From D2472 sp964275585 (GTDB lineage: Bacteria; Pseudomonadota; Gammaproteobacteria; Magnimaribacterales; D2472), in assembly GCA_964275585.1 (NCBI GenBank), contig CAXYCJ010000006.1, positions 189,595 to 253,594 of the forward strand: a stretch of 64,000 bases of DNA, in the 5' to 3' direction. Shown here piece by piece: positions 34,842 through 43,510 of this stretch. The notes beneath the pieces were generated by a model that was given only the letters and a program-made list of their open reading frames with translations, did no database searches and was not told the origin of the DNA. A program made the position numbers and the translations under genes. Each line of letters starts with the position of its first letter. Within the stretch, counting starts at the first letter, position 1.

Positions 34842-37813
34842 CTTTTAATAATGCCTTGTATCATCTTGGATAGATTATCCATTGACACATCATCCTTTTT
34901 GACCAGCCCAATAACTCTTTCCTTTAAAAGATCTTCTTGAACATCTGTTAAATCTTTGCCAGAGAAAACTAGTACCGGCGCTCTTTTGTTCTCAGGCACA
35001 TCTTTAATGTAGTTGTCCAGAAACTCAAATCCATCCATGCGAGGCATCTCCAGATCAAGAATAATTAGCGCAGGTTCATCTTTTGTTCTTTCGAGGCCCT
35101 CTTTTCCATCCCTTGCATCAATTGGTCGATAACCAGAATCCTTGAGAAGTCGTGATAGTAGTTCTCTTACATCTTTATCATCATCAATTACAAGAACCTT
35201 TTGGTTTTTGGTTCCACCACCAAGAAGCCTTTGTATAGTATTAATAAAATGTGTTCGATCAATTGGCTTTGTTAGGTAGTCATTCGCTCCAAGAGATGCA
35301 GCAAGATTTGATTGATTTAACTGGCTGATCATGATGACTGGAATATCTTTAAGTTCCTTGTCTGTTTTACATTCTTTAAGCAAAGACCATCCATCTCTTC
35401 CAGGCATTAAAACATCTAACAGAATTAACTTAGGCTTAACTTCGCGGATTAATTCCATGCCTTTCTCGCTGTTTGTCGCACCAATAAGCGTTAGATTAAG
35501 TTTTGATATAGTTCTCTTGATTAGGTCATGCATTGCTACATCATCATCGACGAGTACAACAAGATTATCATTAGAATCTAAATTAATGACGTTGCTATCA
35601 ACATCATCCTCATTGTATTCAGGGCACTCACGTGGTACTGAAAGGGTAAAGACTGAGCCAACACCTTCCTCACTTGTTACAACAACATTACCGCCCATCA
35701 TTTCAGCAAACTTTTTAGAGATAGGAAGACCTAGGCCTGTTCCACCATAATTTGCGGATGTTGAGCGTTCAGCTTGAGTGTATTCCTCGAACACTTTTGC
35801 CACTCCCTCTGCGCTCATTCCTGCGCCTGTGTCAATTACAAGAAAATCAATAAATTCTACATCACCTTCCATGCGAGATTTAGCTTCTAGCGTGATAGTT
35901 CCATTTTTAGTAAATTTAAATCCATTACTCAAAAAATTTGTGAGACATTGCCTAAGTTTAGTTTCGTCTTGGGACATAGATCCCATTGCACCATCAAGAT
36001 TAATAATAAACCCATTATCATTTTTAGCTGCAAGGGGTTCAGACACATCTTTAATAGTTTGAATCATGTTCTCAATCTCAAAGCTAGTAATAAATAATTC
36101 CATTTTTCCAGCTTCAATTTTAGATAGATCTAAAATATTATTAATGAGTGATAGAAGGTGGGATCCTGAAGATGTAATTTTTTTTAAATCAGGTAATAGA
36201 TCATCATACCCAAGATCTTCACAATCCTCATAGAGCATCTCTCCATATCCTAAAATTGCATTTAAAGGAGTTCTAAGTTCATGGCTCATATTCGCAAAGA
36301 ACTTAGTTTTCTGATCACTCGCATCTCTAGCTTCATCTCTTGCAGTTTCCATTTCACCAGTTCTTGCATCAATAAGACCATTCACCTCATCAGACATTCT
36401 AGAAAATGCTACTAGCATTAATTCAACAGATGCTTCTTCGCTAGATTTTCTGTCTGCATTATCTGCAAGGTCTTTCATTTTTTTAATATCATTTAGAATT
36501 AATGTTCTTGCACTACCATCTAACTGATCAGCTAAGGCTGACATTTTTTCGATAATTACTTCATCTCTTTCATGGCGACGTTTTGCTTGATCTTCGCGAA
36601 TTGATTCCATTTCAACCAAATGAGATTTATAGCTTTTTAAAGCGGTTGAGAGCTGTCCTACTTCATCAGTTTCAGATGCTAGCATGCCCTTTCGAAGTGG
36701 CATTTCTTGCGAGTGATCACCTTTTGTCAAACCCTCTAATACTTCAATAGCTTTAGTAATGCCGCCAAAAGTCCTTGTAGTAATATAAGCAATCAATGAA
36801 ATAATAAAAATTACAAAAGAAATAGCCGCAATGTACGTAAGGTTCAAGACATTGGTGGCTCTTAGAATGTTTTCCCTTTCATCTTTAAATACATATAACT
36901 GAGCCTCATCAGCAGATAAATATGAGCTTAAAGGTAGGAGGGTAATCGAAGCTCCAAGTTCAGTATCTTTTGTTGAATACCTTGATCCATTTAATTTCTT
37001 AAATAAACCAGCCTTAAGCGTTAATTTATCGAAATTCTCACTAAAAAAGTCTTCTTCGGCATCTCCAAATTGAGTGTAATAATCATTTAATGAAATCAAA
37101 CCGAATTCAGCTTTGATAGCTGTTCTTACCTCAAATTCATCTTCAAAAATCTCAAGACCTTTTCTAATATCGACTCCCATGGCTACAACTGCAAGAGTTT
37201 CTCCATCAATATTAATTGGAAAGCTCAAGGCTTGATTGAGCGTGGATGATTCATCTCCTTCCTTATCTCTGATCTTTACAATAGATTGTCTTGGCCTTGA
37301 GGAAGAATCCTCAAGAAAGGAATCTAAATTACTAACAAAGTCTGGTATAGCATCAGGAGAGCAGGGATTAATACCAAGAAGATCATAGGCACTTTCACAG
37401 TATATTCTTGACCCAGTAGCATTATAAACCATTACGTAACTTAAATTTCCGTAATCGAACTCTTCTTCAAAAATTATATCAAGTAAGTATTGGACCTCTC
37501 CTCTTTTATCTGAGCTAATGGTATCCAGTATTGGATTTGTAAAAGTGTTACTTGAATCCACTTCATCGATTAAAATTTCTGAGTCAGGTTCCCAGTAAAA
37601 TGCATTCCCGCCAGTGACTGGAAGCCAATTAGACATTACATCAAAAGATTTGTTATATGTCTGATACCAGGCTGATTCGTAGAGAGTTAAAAGAGACTCA
37701 TTAGACGAATCTTCCTGAATATTTTCTCGATAATCAAAAGAGAATACAAAAATAGCTGCAACGAGGACATTGCCAAGCACTCCAAATAGAAGTAACTGGA
37801 GTCTTATAGGCAT
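34838..37813 (-). CDS. Hybrid sensor histidine kinase with two receivers
   Basis: A 991-residue membrane kinase. Order: membrane segment (about 5-25), periplasmic sensor (about 26-325), second membrane segment (about 328-350), HAMP (about 350-410), coiled region, HisKA with NMSHELRTPLNAILGYGE (about 505-522), HATPase with DTGAGMS and GTGLGLPISKKF, then two receivers: REC1 (VLVDDDV, LLDVLMPGRDG) and REC2 (VIDDDKDV, LDLEMPRMDG). The periplasmic part belongs to a type that senses an unknown ligand. It is tail-to-tail with the response regulator and is the likely phosphate donor for the operon at 31.4-34.8 kb. A small TonB-like gene lies 31 bases upstream. Confidence 0.9.
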   Translation of the reverse strand: MPIRLQLLLFGVLGNVLVAAIFVFSFDYRENIQEDSSNESLLTLYESAWYQTYNKSFDVMSNWLPVTGGNAFYWEPDSEILIDEVDSSNTFTNPILDTISSDKRGEVQYLLDIIFEEEFDYGNLSYVMVYNATGSRIYCESAYDLLGINPCSPDAIPDFVSNLDSFLEDSSSRPRQSIVKIRDKEGDESSTLNQALSFPINIDGETLAVVAMGVDIRKGLEIFEDEFEVRTAIKAEFGLISLNDYYTQFGDAEEDFFSENFDKLTLKAGLFKKLNGSRYSTKDTELGASITLLPLSSYLSADEAQLYVFKDERENILRATNVLNLTYIAAISFVIFIISLIAYITTRTFGGITKAIEVLEGLTKGDHSQEMPLRKGMLASETDEVGQLSTALKSYKSHLVEMESIREDQAKRRHERDEVIIEKMSALADQLDGSARTLILNDIKKMKDLADNADRKSSEEASVELMLVAFSRMSDEVNGLIDARTGEMETARDEARDASDQKTKFFANMSHELRTPLNAILGYGEMLYEDCEDLGYDDLLPDLKKITSSGSHLLSLINNILDLSKIEAGKMELFITSFEIENMIQTIKDVSEPLAAKNDNGFIINLDGAMGSMSQDETKLRQCLTNFLSNGFKFTKNGTITLEAKSRMEGDVEFIDFLVIDTGAGMSAEGVAKVFEEYTQAERSTSANYGGTGLGLPISKKFAEMMGGNVVVTSEEGVGSVFTLSVPRECPEYNEDDVDSNVINLDSNDNLVVLVDDDVAMHDLIKRTISKLNLTLIGATNSEKGMELIREVKPKLILLDVLMPGRDGWSLLKECKTDKELKDIPVIMISQLNQSNLAASLGANDYLTKPIDRTHFINTIQRLLGGGTKNQKVLVIDDDKDVRELLSRLLKDSGYRPIDARDGKEGLERTKDEPALIILDLEMPRMDGFEFLDNYIKDVPENKRAPVLVFSGKDLTDVQEDLLKERVIGLVKKDDVSMDNLSKMIQGIIKS

Positions 37814-37844
37814 TAGTAACCTGAGGGTATGTAAAAGTAGTGAG

Positions 37845-38219
37845 TTAGTCTGCTAGATTAAAAATTATAACAATTTGAACATTATTAACTTTAACGGATG
37901 TTCCATTAAAGGTTGGTGGTTGGTATAAAATTTTTCTTACAGCTTTAATTGCCGCTCTATCAAAAGTACTAGCTGGATTGCTTTCAAGCACATATGGATC
38001 CAATACAGATCCGTCTGTGTCTACATCAAATTCTACCTTTACCGAACCTTCCAAGCCCATTCTGATTGCTCGACGTGGATATACGGGGGCTGGATTCGAG
38101 ATTCGCGTGACTTCAATCTCAGTTCCGTCCTCTCCAATAAAACCTTTATCAGCAGCAAATGCAGGAAGAGAAAGCAAAAGCGCACAAAAGACAAATAAAA
38201 GAGAGTTAAATTTTTTCAT
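37845..38219 (-). CDS. TonB C-terminal domain protein
   Basis: A 124-residue protein with a cleavable-type signal (about residues 1-22, ending AFAA) and then a TonB-C domain: YPRRAIRMGLEGSVKVEFDV, DGSVLDPYVLES, FDRAAIKAVRKI and YQPP. Unlike classic TonB it lacks the proline-rich spacer and a firm cytoplasmic anchor, so it may be periplasmic. Possible roles are partnering an outer-membrane receptor or helping the adjacent hybrid kinase; no exbB/exbD is in the window. It precedes the kinase gene on the same strand. Confidence 0.8.
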   Translation of the reverse strand: MKKFNSLLFVFCALLLSLPAFAADKGFIGEDGTEIEVTRISNPAPVYPRRAIRMGLEGSVKVEFDVDTDGSVLDPYVLESNPASTFDRAAIKAVRKILYQPPTFNGTSVKVNNVQIVIIFNLAD

Positions 38220-38302
38220 AATAAGTATGGTTATGTATTAGTTAAGCCTATGTATAATAACTACCCAAAGGCCAATCCCATTATAATAGCAAAAATACAC
38301 CT

Positions 38303-38704
38303 ATGAAAAAAGTCAAAGATCACTTAAACGAGCAAAGATATTGGGATATATTCACTGTATCAGAGGATTCGGACCTCTTTGCGGCATCGAAATTAATGCA
38401 AAAGAACAAAATTGGTGCTCTTATGATTGCTAAAGCAGGCTCATCAGACCATCTATGCAAGTCTTCCGTTGTGGGTATTTTGACAGAAAGAGATATAGTT
38501 TATGCGCTATCCGGGGGTGCTGATTCTCTCCATACAAAGACTGTAAAAAATGTTATGACTAGAAAATTAATTTTTACATGCCCGGAAACTTCAAATTCTG
38601 AAGCAAAAAAACTAATGATTGAAAATCAAATTAGACATCTACCTGTATTTTCCGATGAACATTTGGTTGGAATAATTTCAATGAGAGACGTGTTTAACGT
38701 TTAA
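38303..38704 (+). CDS. Two-CBS-domain protein
   Basis: A 133-residue protein consisting of a CBS pair: the first around FAASKLMQKNKIGALMI, with GILTERDIVYAL closing it, the second around SEAKKLMIENQIRHLPVF, with GIISMRDVFNV at the end. CBS pairs bind adenosine nucleotides and regulate partners. As a free-standing protein it may act as a nucleotide-sensing subunit, but the partner is not seen. It lies 5 bases upstream of the MFS transporter on the same strand, making a regulatory role in transport conceivable. Confidence 0.85.
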   Translation: MKKVKDHLNEQRYWDIFTVSEDSDLFAASKLMQKNKIGALMIAKAGSSDHLCKSSVVGILTERDIVYALSGGADSLHTKTVKNVMTRKLIFTCPETSNSEAKKLMIENQIRHLPVFSDEHLVGIISMRDVFNV

Positions 38705-38709
38705 CTCTT

Positions 38710-40059
38710 TTGAAAAATAAACTTTTTCAGCGACTGTCTTTTGCAGCGTTAAATTTCCCAACATCTGCAGCTGGGATGCCAATATGGATTTTTATACTGC
38801 CTTTCTATGCCGGCGATTTAGGGCTGGGGTTATCCGTTGTTGGAATTTTATTCTTTTTAGGAAGGCTTACCGATATAGCTACCGATCCATTTATGGGAGT
38901 GCTTATTGATAGGTTTCCATCTAAGTGGGGCAAACATAAGCATTGGATTTTTATCTCTGCACCAATTTTTATGGTTGCAACTTATTTAATTTTTTTACCT
39001 CCAACCTCTAACCCATCTAGTCTTTATTTTTTTCTTTCATTATTTTTGGTTTACTTGAGTTTTACCTTGAGTTCAATTACTCAGCTTTCGTGGTCAACTT
39101 TTCTAGCACCAAACTACGATGATAGAACAAGGTTATTGACTCTTCGAGAATTAATGTCCTTACTTGGAATGTTTTGTGTAATAGCAATTCCCGCAATTGT
39201 AGAGTTATACGACACTTCCTTAACAGCTAAAGTATCTGCAATTGGAGTATTTGTTTTAATTTCAATACCCATAATAACTCTGAATGGGCTGTATCAAGTT
39301 CCGGATGCAAAATCAGAAAAAGTAATATCTAAAATTGAGAATCCATTAAAAACCTTTAAAAGTTTATTTGCTAATACCATGCTCAACAAAATTGTTTTGG
39401 CGGCAGCATTGATTGCCTTTTGCATGTCTCTAAATGGTGCTTTGTATTTGATATGGATGGATGTTGTCATGGAGTTACCTGAATATTCCTCAAGACTTAT
39501 GTTGATGTATTACCTAGTTAGTGTCTTTGGATTGGGTGTGTGGAGATACCTGAGCATTAAAACTTCAAAGCATTTTGCTGCAGGCATATCTTGCTTATAT
39601 GCAATTATTGTTTTGCTAATTGGGTTTGTAGGATTTTTTATTGTGCGGGACCTTGATTCAGGCATTAAATTAATTGCTGTTGGATCTTTTATTGTTCTAT
39701 ATGGCTTTTCATTCTCTGGGCCAATGCCCTTAATCAATGCCATTATTGCTGATATCTCAGATAAGCTCTCTCTTGATCATGATGAAAATATATCTGGAAC
39801 TGTTTTTTCTTATCTCACAACTATTACCAAGGTTGGATTTGGTCTTGCTGCTGTAATCCCTTATTTAGTTTTAGAGCTAATGTGGGGATTTGATATAAGC
39901 CTTGGGGTTGATAATACAGAGTCATCCAAAATGGCTGTTTTTTATATTTATACTTTTGTCCCGATTATTTGCTACTGCATAGCTTCATATATGCTTTTAA
40001 GTCATTCACTTGGGAGAGAAGAGCATGAGAAAATTAAATCTGTAATGGAGGGCTCCTAA
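38710..40059 (+). CDS. MFS transporter, GPH/MelB-like
   Basis: A 449-residue membrane protein with about twelve hydrophobic segments. The motif FFLGRLTDIATDPFMGVLID (about 48-67) with KWGKHKHWIF shortly after matches the glycoside-pentoside-hexuronide:cation symporter branch (MelB type). The start is a TTG at 38710, chosen because the first membrane helix begins before the next Met (about residue 23). Substrates are likely to be sugars or hydrophobic organic solutes. Its TAA overlaps the ATG of the rubredoxin gene by one base. The transported compound is unknown. Confidence 0.8.
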   Translation: MKNKLFQRLSFAALNFPTSAAGMPIWIFILPFYAGDLGLGLSVVGILFFLGRLTDIATDPFMGVLIDRFPSKWGKHKHWIFISAPIFMVATYLIFLPPTSNPSSLYFFLSLFLVYLSFTLSSITQLSWSTFLAPNYDDRTRLLTLRELMSLLGMFCVIAIPAIVELYDTSLTAKVSAIGVFVLISIPIITLNGLYQVPDAKSEKVISKIENPLKTFKSLFANTMLNKIVLAAALIAFCMSLNGALYLIWMDVVMELPEYSSRLMLMYYLVSVFGLGVWRYLSIKTSKHFAAGISCLYAIIVLLIGFVGFFIVRDLDSGIKLIAVGSFIVLYGFSFSGPMPLINAIIADISDKLSLDHDENISGTVFSYLTTITKVGFGLAAVIPYLVLELMWGFDISLGVDNTESSKMAVFYIYTFVPIICYCIASYMLLSHSLGREEHEKIKSVMEGS

Positions 40060-40229
40060 TGGAATTTCAAAAATACGAATGTGTGATATGTGGCTATATT
40101 TACAACGAGGAGTTTGGTGATCCAGATGACGGTATCCCAGCTGGCACTCGTTGGGATGATATTCCCGATGAGTGGGTTTGCCCTGAATGTGGAGTGAGCA
40201 AATTTGATTTCGAATTAATTGAAAGCTAA
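40059..40229 (+). CDS. Rubredoxin
   Basis: A 56-residue rubredoxin, short enough to be missed by size filters. The two iron-binding pairs are CVICG (residues 8-12) and CPECG (41-45), with the family's YIYNEEFGDPDDGIPAGT and WDDIPDEWV segments between them. It binds one iron by four Cys and carries single electrons, for example to alkane hydroxylases, membrane di-iron enzymes or reductive stress pathways. It overlaps the transporter stop by one base (TAATG) and is followed 30 bases later by a thioredoxin-like gene. Candidate users nearby include the membrane hydroxylase at 9.2-10.4 kb; this is inference. Confidence 0.95.
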   Translation: MEFQKYECVICGYIYNEEFGDPDDGIPAGTRWDDIPDEWVCPECGVSKFDFELIES

Positions 40230-40259
40230 GTATTATTTACTATTATCCCTTCTAATTAT

Positions 40260-40739
40260 ATGAAGAAAATTTTTAAGCTCAGCTTTTTGTTCCTTTTTAT
40301 ATCAACCTTGAGCTCATCAGACAGCGATTTGAGTGACCTTTATCCTGTTGGTGATATATCAATCAAAAGCTTATTTGAAATTCATGAAGGCTTTGAAACA
40401 AATTATTGGAAATATGAAACTAATAATTTATTCGATCCTTTATTATTTAAAGATATTGAAATCTATGTTTTCTTTGCTACTTGGTGCCATGACAGCAAAA
40501 GAGAGGTTCCTCGCCTTCTTCGCCTTCTAAATAAACTAGATGTCCCAGAGAATCATATTCATCTAATTGGACTTAACTTTATGAAGAATGATCTTCAGAA
40601 TAGAGGACAGGACTTTAAGGTTAAAAAAACACCAACTTTTATCTTATTAAGAAATAATAAGGAGATAGGAAGAATAGTTGAAAAGCCAGATATAAGTCTT
40701 GAAACCGATCTCCTGAAAATTCTTAGTTCAGTAAATTAG
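40260..40739 (+). CDS. Exported thioredoxin-like protein with CxxS site
   Basis: A 159-residue protein with a signal peptide (about residues 1-20, ending STLSSSDS) and a thioredoxin fold. The active-site segment is FATWCHDSKREVP, a CHDS motif lacking the second Cys, and the cis-Pro segment is KKTPTFILLR. A single Cys cannot act as a normal dithiol reductase; known CxxS proteins serve as isomerases or bind partners. It follows the rubredoxin gene on the same strand and ends in a four-base stop overlap with the convergent Rieske oxygenase gene. Confidence 0.75.
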   Translation: MKKIFKLSFLFLFISTLSSSDSDLSDLYPVGDISIKSLFEIHEGFETNYWKYETNNLFDPLLFKDIEIYVFFATWCHDSKREVPRLLRLLNKLDVPENHIHLIGLNFMKNDLQNRGQDFKVKKTPTFILLRNNKEIGRIVEKPDISLETDLLKILSSVN

Positions 40740-41728
40740 TTTAAATTTAGAGCAGCAATACTTTTGGCTTCATCATAGTCAACATAGAATGTAGCATATT
40801 GCTTTCTAAATTTAGCAATCGGTCCATCCATATCGCAAAGCACAGGCTTATCAGCGAACTTTTTATTTTCCCAGATAGGAATATCCTCTTTCACTTGTTT
40901 ATTAATATCTTTAATAATCGCAGCACCAACTCCACCAACTGGCTCTTCACCATTTATCTTTTTTTGTAAAAAGGCAAAACGTACAATACATTGTTCACCT
41001 TCGATCGGAGTTGTTGAGCCAAGTAACAGAGTATCGCAAATCCCTTCAAATTTTGTTGCATTGTCGCCAGGTCCATTAGAGTAAGCTGTAATTCTTCCTT
41101 TAATTGTTCCACGAGGCGTTTCCATGTTTGCCTCTTGAACAGAAATACGTTTTTGTTTGTCATAACTTACCTCAAACTCAGGATAGCTAACAACACCATG
41201 GACATATTGAAAGTGCGCAGCATCCACTGCATTCTCAGCCATATCTTGAATATGGCAATTAACGATATACTCATAAGAAACAAAATTATCCGACCATTGA
41301 GGATCAAGAACCTCGGGATAAGTCTCAACTTCATAAGTTGGTTCTTCTCCTTTTGGATGATACCAAGCATATACAAGATTATTTTTTTCAGTAATTGGGT
41401 ATGTAAATATTTTAGCTTCTTTAGCTCTCTGGGGAATATTTTTTGCATAGGGTATATTTTCTACCTTTCCATCAATATTCCATTCCCATGCATGAAAAGG
41501 GCATTCGATGCAATCATCTTTAACGATCCCACCATGACCCAAATGAGCTCCTAGGTGAGGGCAATAAGCATCTAGCATGGCAGCTTTCCCTGATTCTCCT
41601 CTAAACAGCACCTGGTCTTCTCCGAAGTACCTCACAGCTTTGACTTCTCCAGGTTTGAGTTCATTTGCGTAGCTGACTACATACCATCCAAATGGAAGGG
41701 GCATCGGATATCTTTTTGTGGCATTCAT
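40736..41728 (-). CDS. Rieske non-heme iron oxygenase, large subunit (KshA-like)
   Basis: A 330-residue oxygenase. The Rieske cluster ligands are CPH (56-58) and CPFH (76-79). The mononuclear iron site is NAVDAAHFQYVHG (about 165-177). The size and a single-subunit layout resemble KshA-type 3-ketosteroid 9-alpha-hydroxylases and cholesterol desaturases more than aromatic dioxygenases with a separate beta subunit, but the substrate is not assigned. It needs an external reductase not present beside it. It is the last gene of a minus-strand group with an amidohydrolase, SDR, sulfotransferase and DUF1214 gene. Confidence 0.88.
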   Translation of the reverse strand: MNATKRYPMPLPFGWYVVSYANELKPGEVKAVRYFGEDQVLFRGESGKAAMLDAYCPHLGAHLGHGGIVKDDCIECPFHAWEWNIDGKVENIPYAKNIPQRAKEAKIFTYPITEKNNLVYAWYHPKGEEPTYEVETYPEVLDPQWSDNFVSYEYIVNCHIQDMAENAVDAAHFQYVHGVVSYPEFEVSYDKQKRISVQEANMETPRGTIKGRITAYSNGPGDNATKFEGICDTLLLGSTTPIEGEQCIVRFAFLQKKINGEEPVGGVGAAIIKDINKQVKEDIPIWENKKFADKPVLCDMDGPIAKFRKQYATFYVDYDEAKSIAALNLN

Positions 41729-41744
41729 AATTTTTAATAAGTTA

Positions 41745-42611
41745 TTATAATTTTAAAAGTTTTTTTGCATTTTCACCAAGAAACATTGGCCAAACATCAT
41801 CTTTCAAGGGAACATTTGCCATTTCAGAGAAAATTTTATCAAGAGATAAGCCCATTGGAAAATATCCTGCATACATTATTTTTTCTTTGCCTCTCGTATT
41901 GGCAAAGTTAATAATGTCCTCTGGATAATGTTTTGGGGAAAAGGCACTAGTAGAATAGTAAAGATTAGGATACTTAAGCATCAGTTTACAAGCCAAAGCT
42001 GTCCATGGCTCAGCGCCGTGACGCATAACAAATTTGAGCTCAGGAAAAAACCAGCAAACTTCATCAATAAGTTCAACTTTTTGTGGAGCCATGGGTATTC
42101 TTGGACCCGGCACACCAACACAACAAAAAAAGGGCAAATCTAACTCTACGCACATTTCATATATGGGATGCCATTTTTGATCATTGATTGGCACTTGTGG
42201 ATACATACCAGAAGGAAATGCACTCACTGCTTTTATTCCAAATTTTTCATAGTTTCTTTTAATATTTTCTGCTTCATTTGGAGTATTAGGATTAACTGGT
42301 AAGTCAAAAAAGAAGCGATCAGGATAATTCTTTCCTGCTAAGATTTTTACCTCTGATTTTTCATGAAAACCAATCATAGCTTGATTGATATTGTGTTTAT
42401 CCATCTCCTCAAGAGTGTATTGCACAAAATCATCATGAGAGCCAGTTTCCGGTATATCTTTGAACATGTATTGAGCAGGCATTTTAAACATGGACTTTGA
42501 TTCTTCGTCTCTTAGAAGAGGCTCCATAAATGTATACCATTCTGATCGATCTTCCTTTTCTGGAATACCAAGCATTAAATCGACCGTGTAAATATCTTTA
42601 TTAAATCCCAT
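41745..42611 (-). CDS. Amidohydrolase-2 (ACMSD-like) family protein
   Basis: A 288-residue TIM-barrel protein of the amidohydrolase-2 family. The metal-site-like segments are FVMRHGAEPWTALACKL (about 193-209) and YSTSAFSPKHYPEDII; ACVGVPGP-like and FPMGLSLD segments follow the family layout. The classical N-terminal HxH is not evident (DLMLGIPE instead), so the metal centre may be reduced. Members decarboxylate or hydrolyse ring compounds, and are numerous in marine Gammaproteobacteria. It is 16 bases upstream of the Rieske gene on the same strand and probably co-transcribed. Confidence 0.75.
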   Translation of the reverse strand: MGFNKDIYTVDLMLGIPEKEDRSEWYTFMEPLLRDEESKSMFKMPAQYMFKDIPETGSHDDFVQYTLEEMDKHNINQAMIGFHEKSEVKILAGKNYPDRFFFDLPVNPNTPNEAENIKRNYEKFGIKAVSAFPSGMYPQVPINDQKWHPIYEMCVELDLPFFCCVGVPGPRIPMAPQKVELIDEVCWFFPELKFVMRHGAEPWTALACKLMLKYPNLYYSTSAFSPKHYPEDIINFANTRGKEKIMYAGYFPMGLSLDKIFSEMANVPLKDDVWPMFLGENAKKLLKL

Positions 42612-42711
42612 GACTAAAGTTTAACTAATAAAGTGTATTGAAAGAATGTAAAGTGAAAAAAAGTATAAATAGTTTATTTTGCCTTGACGAATAAATTTTT
42701 CACGATACTCA

Positions 42712-43485
42712 TTAAGACATGAATTCTCCACCATTTACATCTAAGCTAGCTCCGGTAATTACCTTTGCAAGGTCAGATATTAAAAATAAAGCCGCATTTG
42801 CACAGTCACTATCATCGGGTATTAAACCTAAAGGGATATCTTTAGTAACACCAGATATGACAGTGTCTGGTGAAACGCCCATAGCCTCAGCTGTATAATT
42901 CACATACATCTCAACCGGAGGTCCCCACATCCAACCCATAAATACAGAATTTACTCTAATACCCTTTGGTCCTAATTCTTTTGCAAGTATCTTTGTGGCA
43001 GTAGCGAGGGCACCTTTTGAGGCTGCATAACCCCCTTGAGTTGGCAAAGGCTTTTTAGTTATTAAGCTATTGATCATTACTATTGCTGCATTTGATTCCA
43101 TTTTTTTTACTGTCGCCATGGTTAAATTCATGGTTCCGAAGAAATTAGTATTCATTGTTTCTTGCCAATCATTAAAATCAGAATCACAAATTTCTTTGAA
43201 GTCTCCGGCTCTATATGCGCTATTTAAGAGTCCATCAATCTGGCCATATTGATCTAGTGTCTTATTTACTAAGTTTTCACAATCTTCGGGCTTGGTTATA
43301 TCACAAGGAACTGCAATAACCTCCGATCCTGAGCCTGATATCTCTGCCTGGAGTTTATTTAAGAGCTCAGTTGATCTTGCTGCTATTACAAGCTTTGCTC
43401 CTTCTCGTGCTGCTCCATAAGCTAATTCTTGACCAAGACCCGGACCAATTCCCGAAACAATCACTACCTTATTATCTAGAATCAT
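42712..43485 (-). CDS. Short-chain dehydrogenase/reductase
   Basis: A 257-residue SDR. NAD(P) binding motif SGIGPGLGQEL (about 11-21), catalytic Tyr/Lys in YAASKGAL (about 154-161) and C-terminal ITGASLDVNGG are clear; the cofactor-specificity residues after strand 2 (AARSTELL) suggest NADP(H). It likely interconverts an alcohol and a ketone in the pathway of the surrounding oxygenase genes. About 100 bases separate it from the amidohydrolase; its start is 25 bases after the end of the frameshifted sulfotransferase. Confidence 0.88.
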   Translation of the reverse strand: MILDNKVVIVSGIGPGLGQELAYGAAREGAKLVIAARSTELLNKLQAEISGSGSEVIAVPCDITKPEDCENLVNKTLDQYGQIDGLLNSAYRAGDFKEICDSDFNDWQETMNTNFFGTMNLTMATVKKMESNAAIVMINSLITKKPLPTQGGYAASKGALATATKILAKELGPKGIRVNSVFMGWMWGPPVEMYVNYTAEAMGVSPDTVISGVTKDIPLGLIPDDSDCANAALFLISDLAKVITGASLDVNGGEFMS

Positions 43486-43510
43486 AAATTCTCCTTATTA
43501 ATATATTGAT

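Noticed and set aside
35331..36062. Open frames of 94 and 139 codons antisense to the hybrid kinase
   Set aside because: Low-complexity Ser/Thr-rich composition typical of a shadow frame; the kinase on the other strand has full domain content.
41135..41554. 139-codon open frame antisense to the Rieske oxygenase gene
   Set aside because: Codon positions mirror the Rieske gene and the protein has no motif; the oxygenase reading has all metal ligands.
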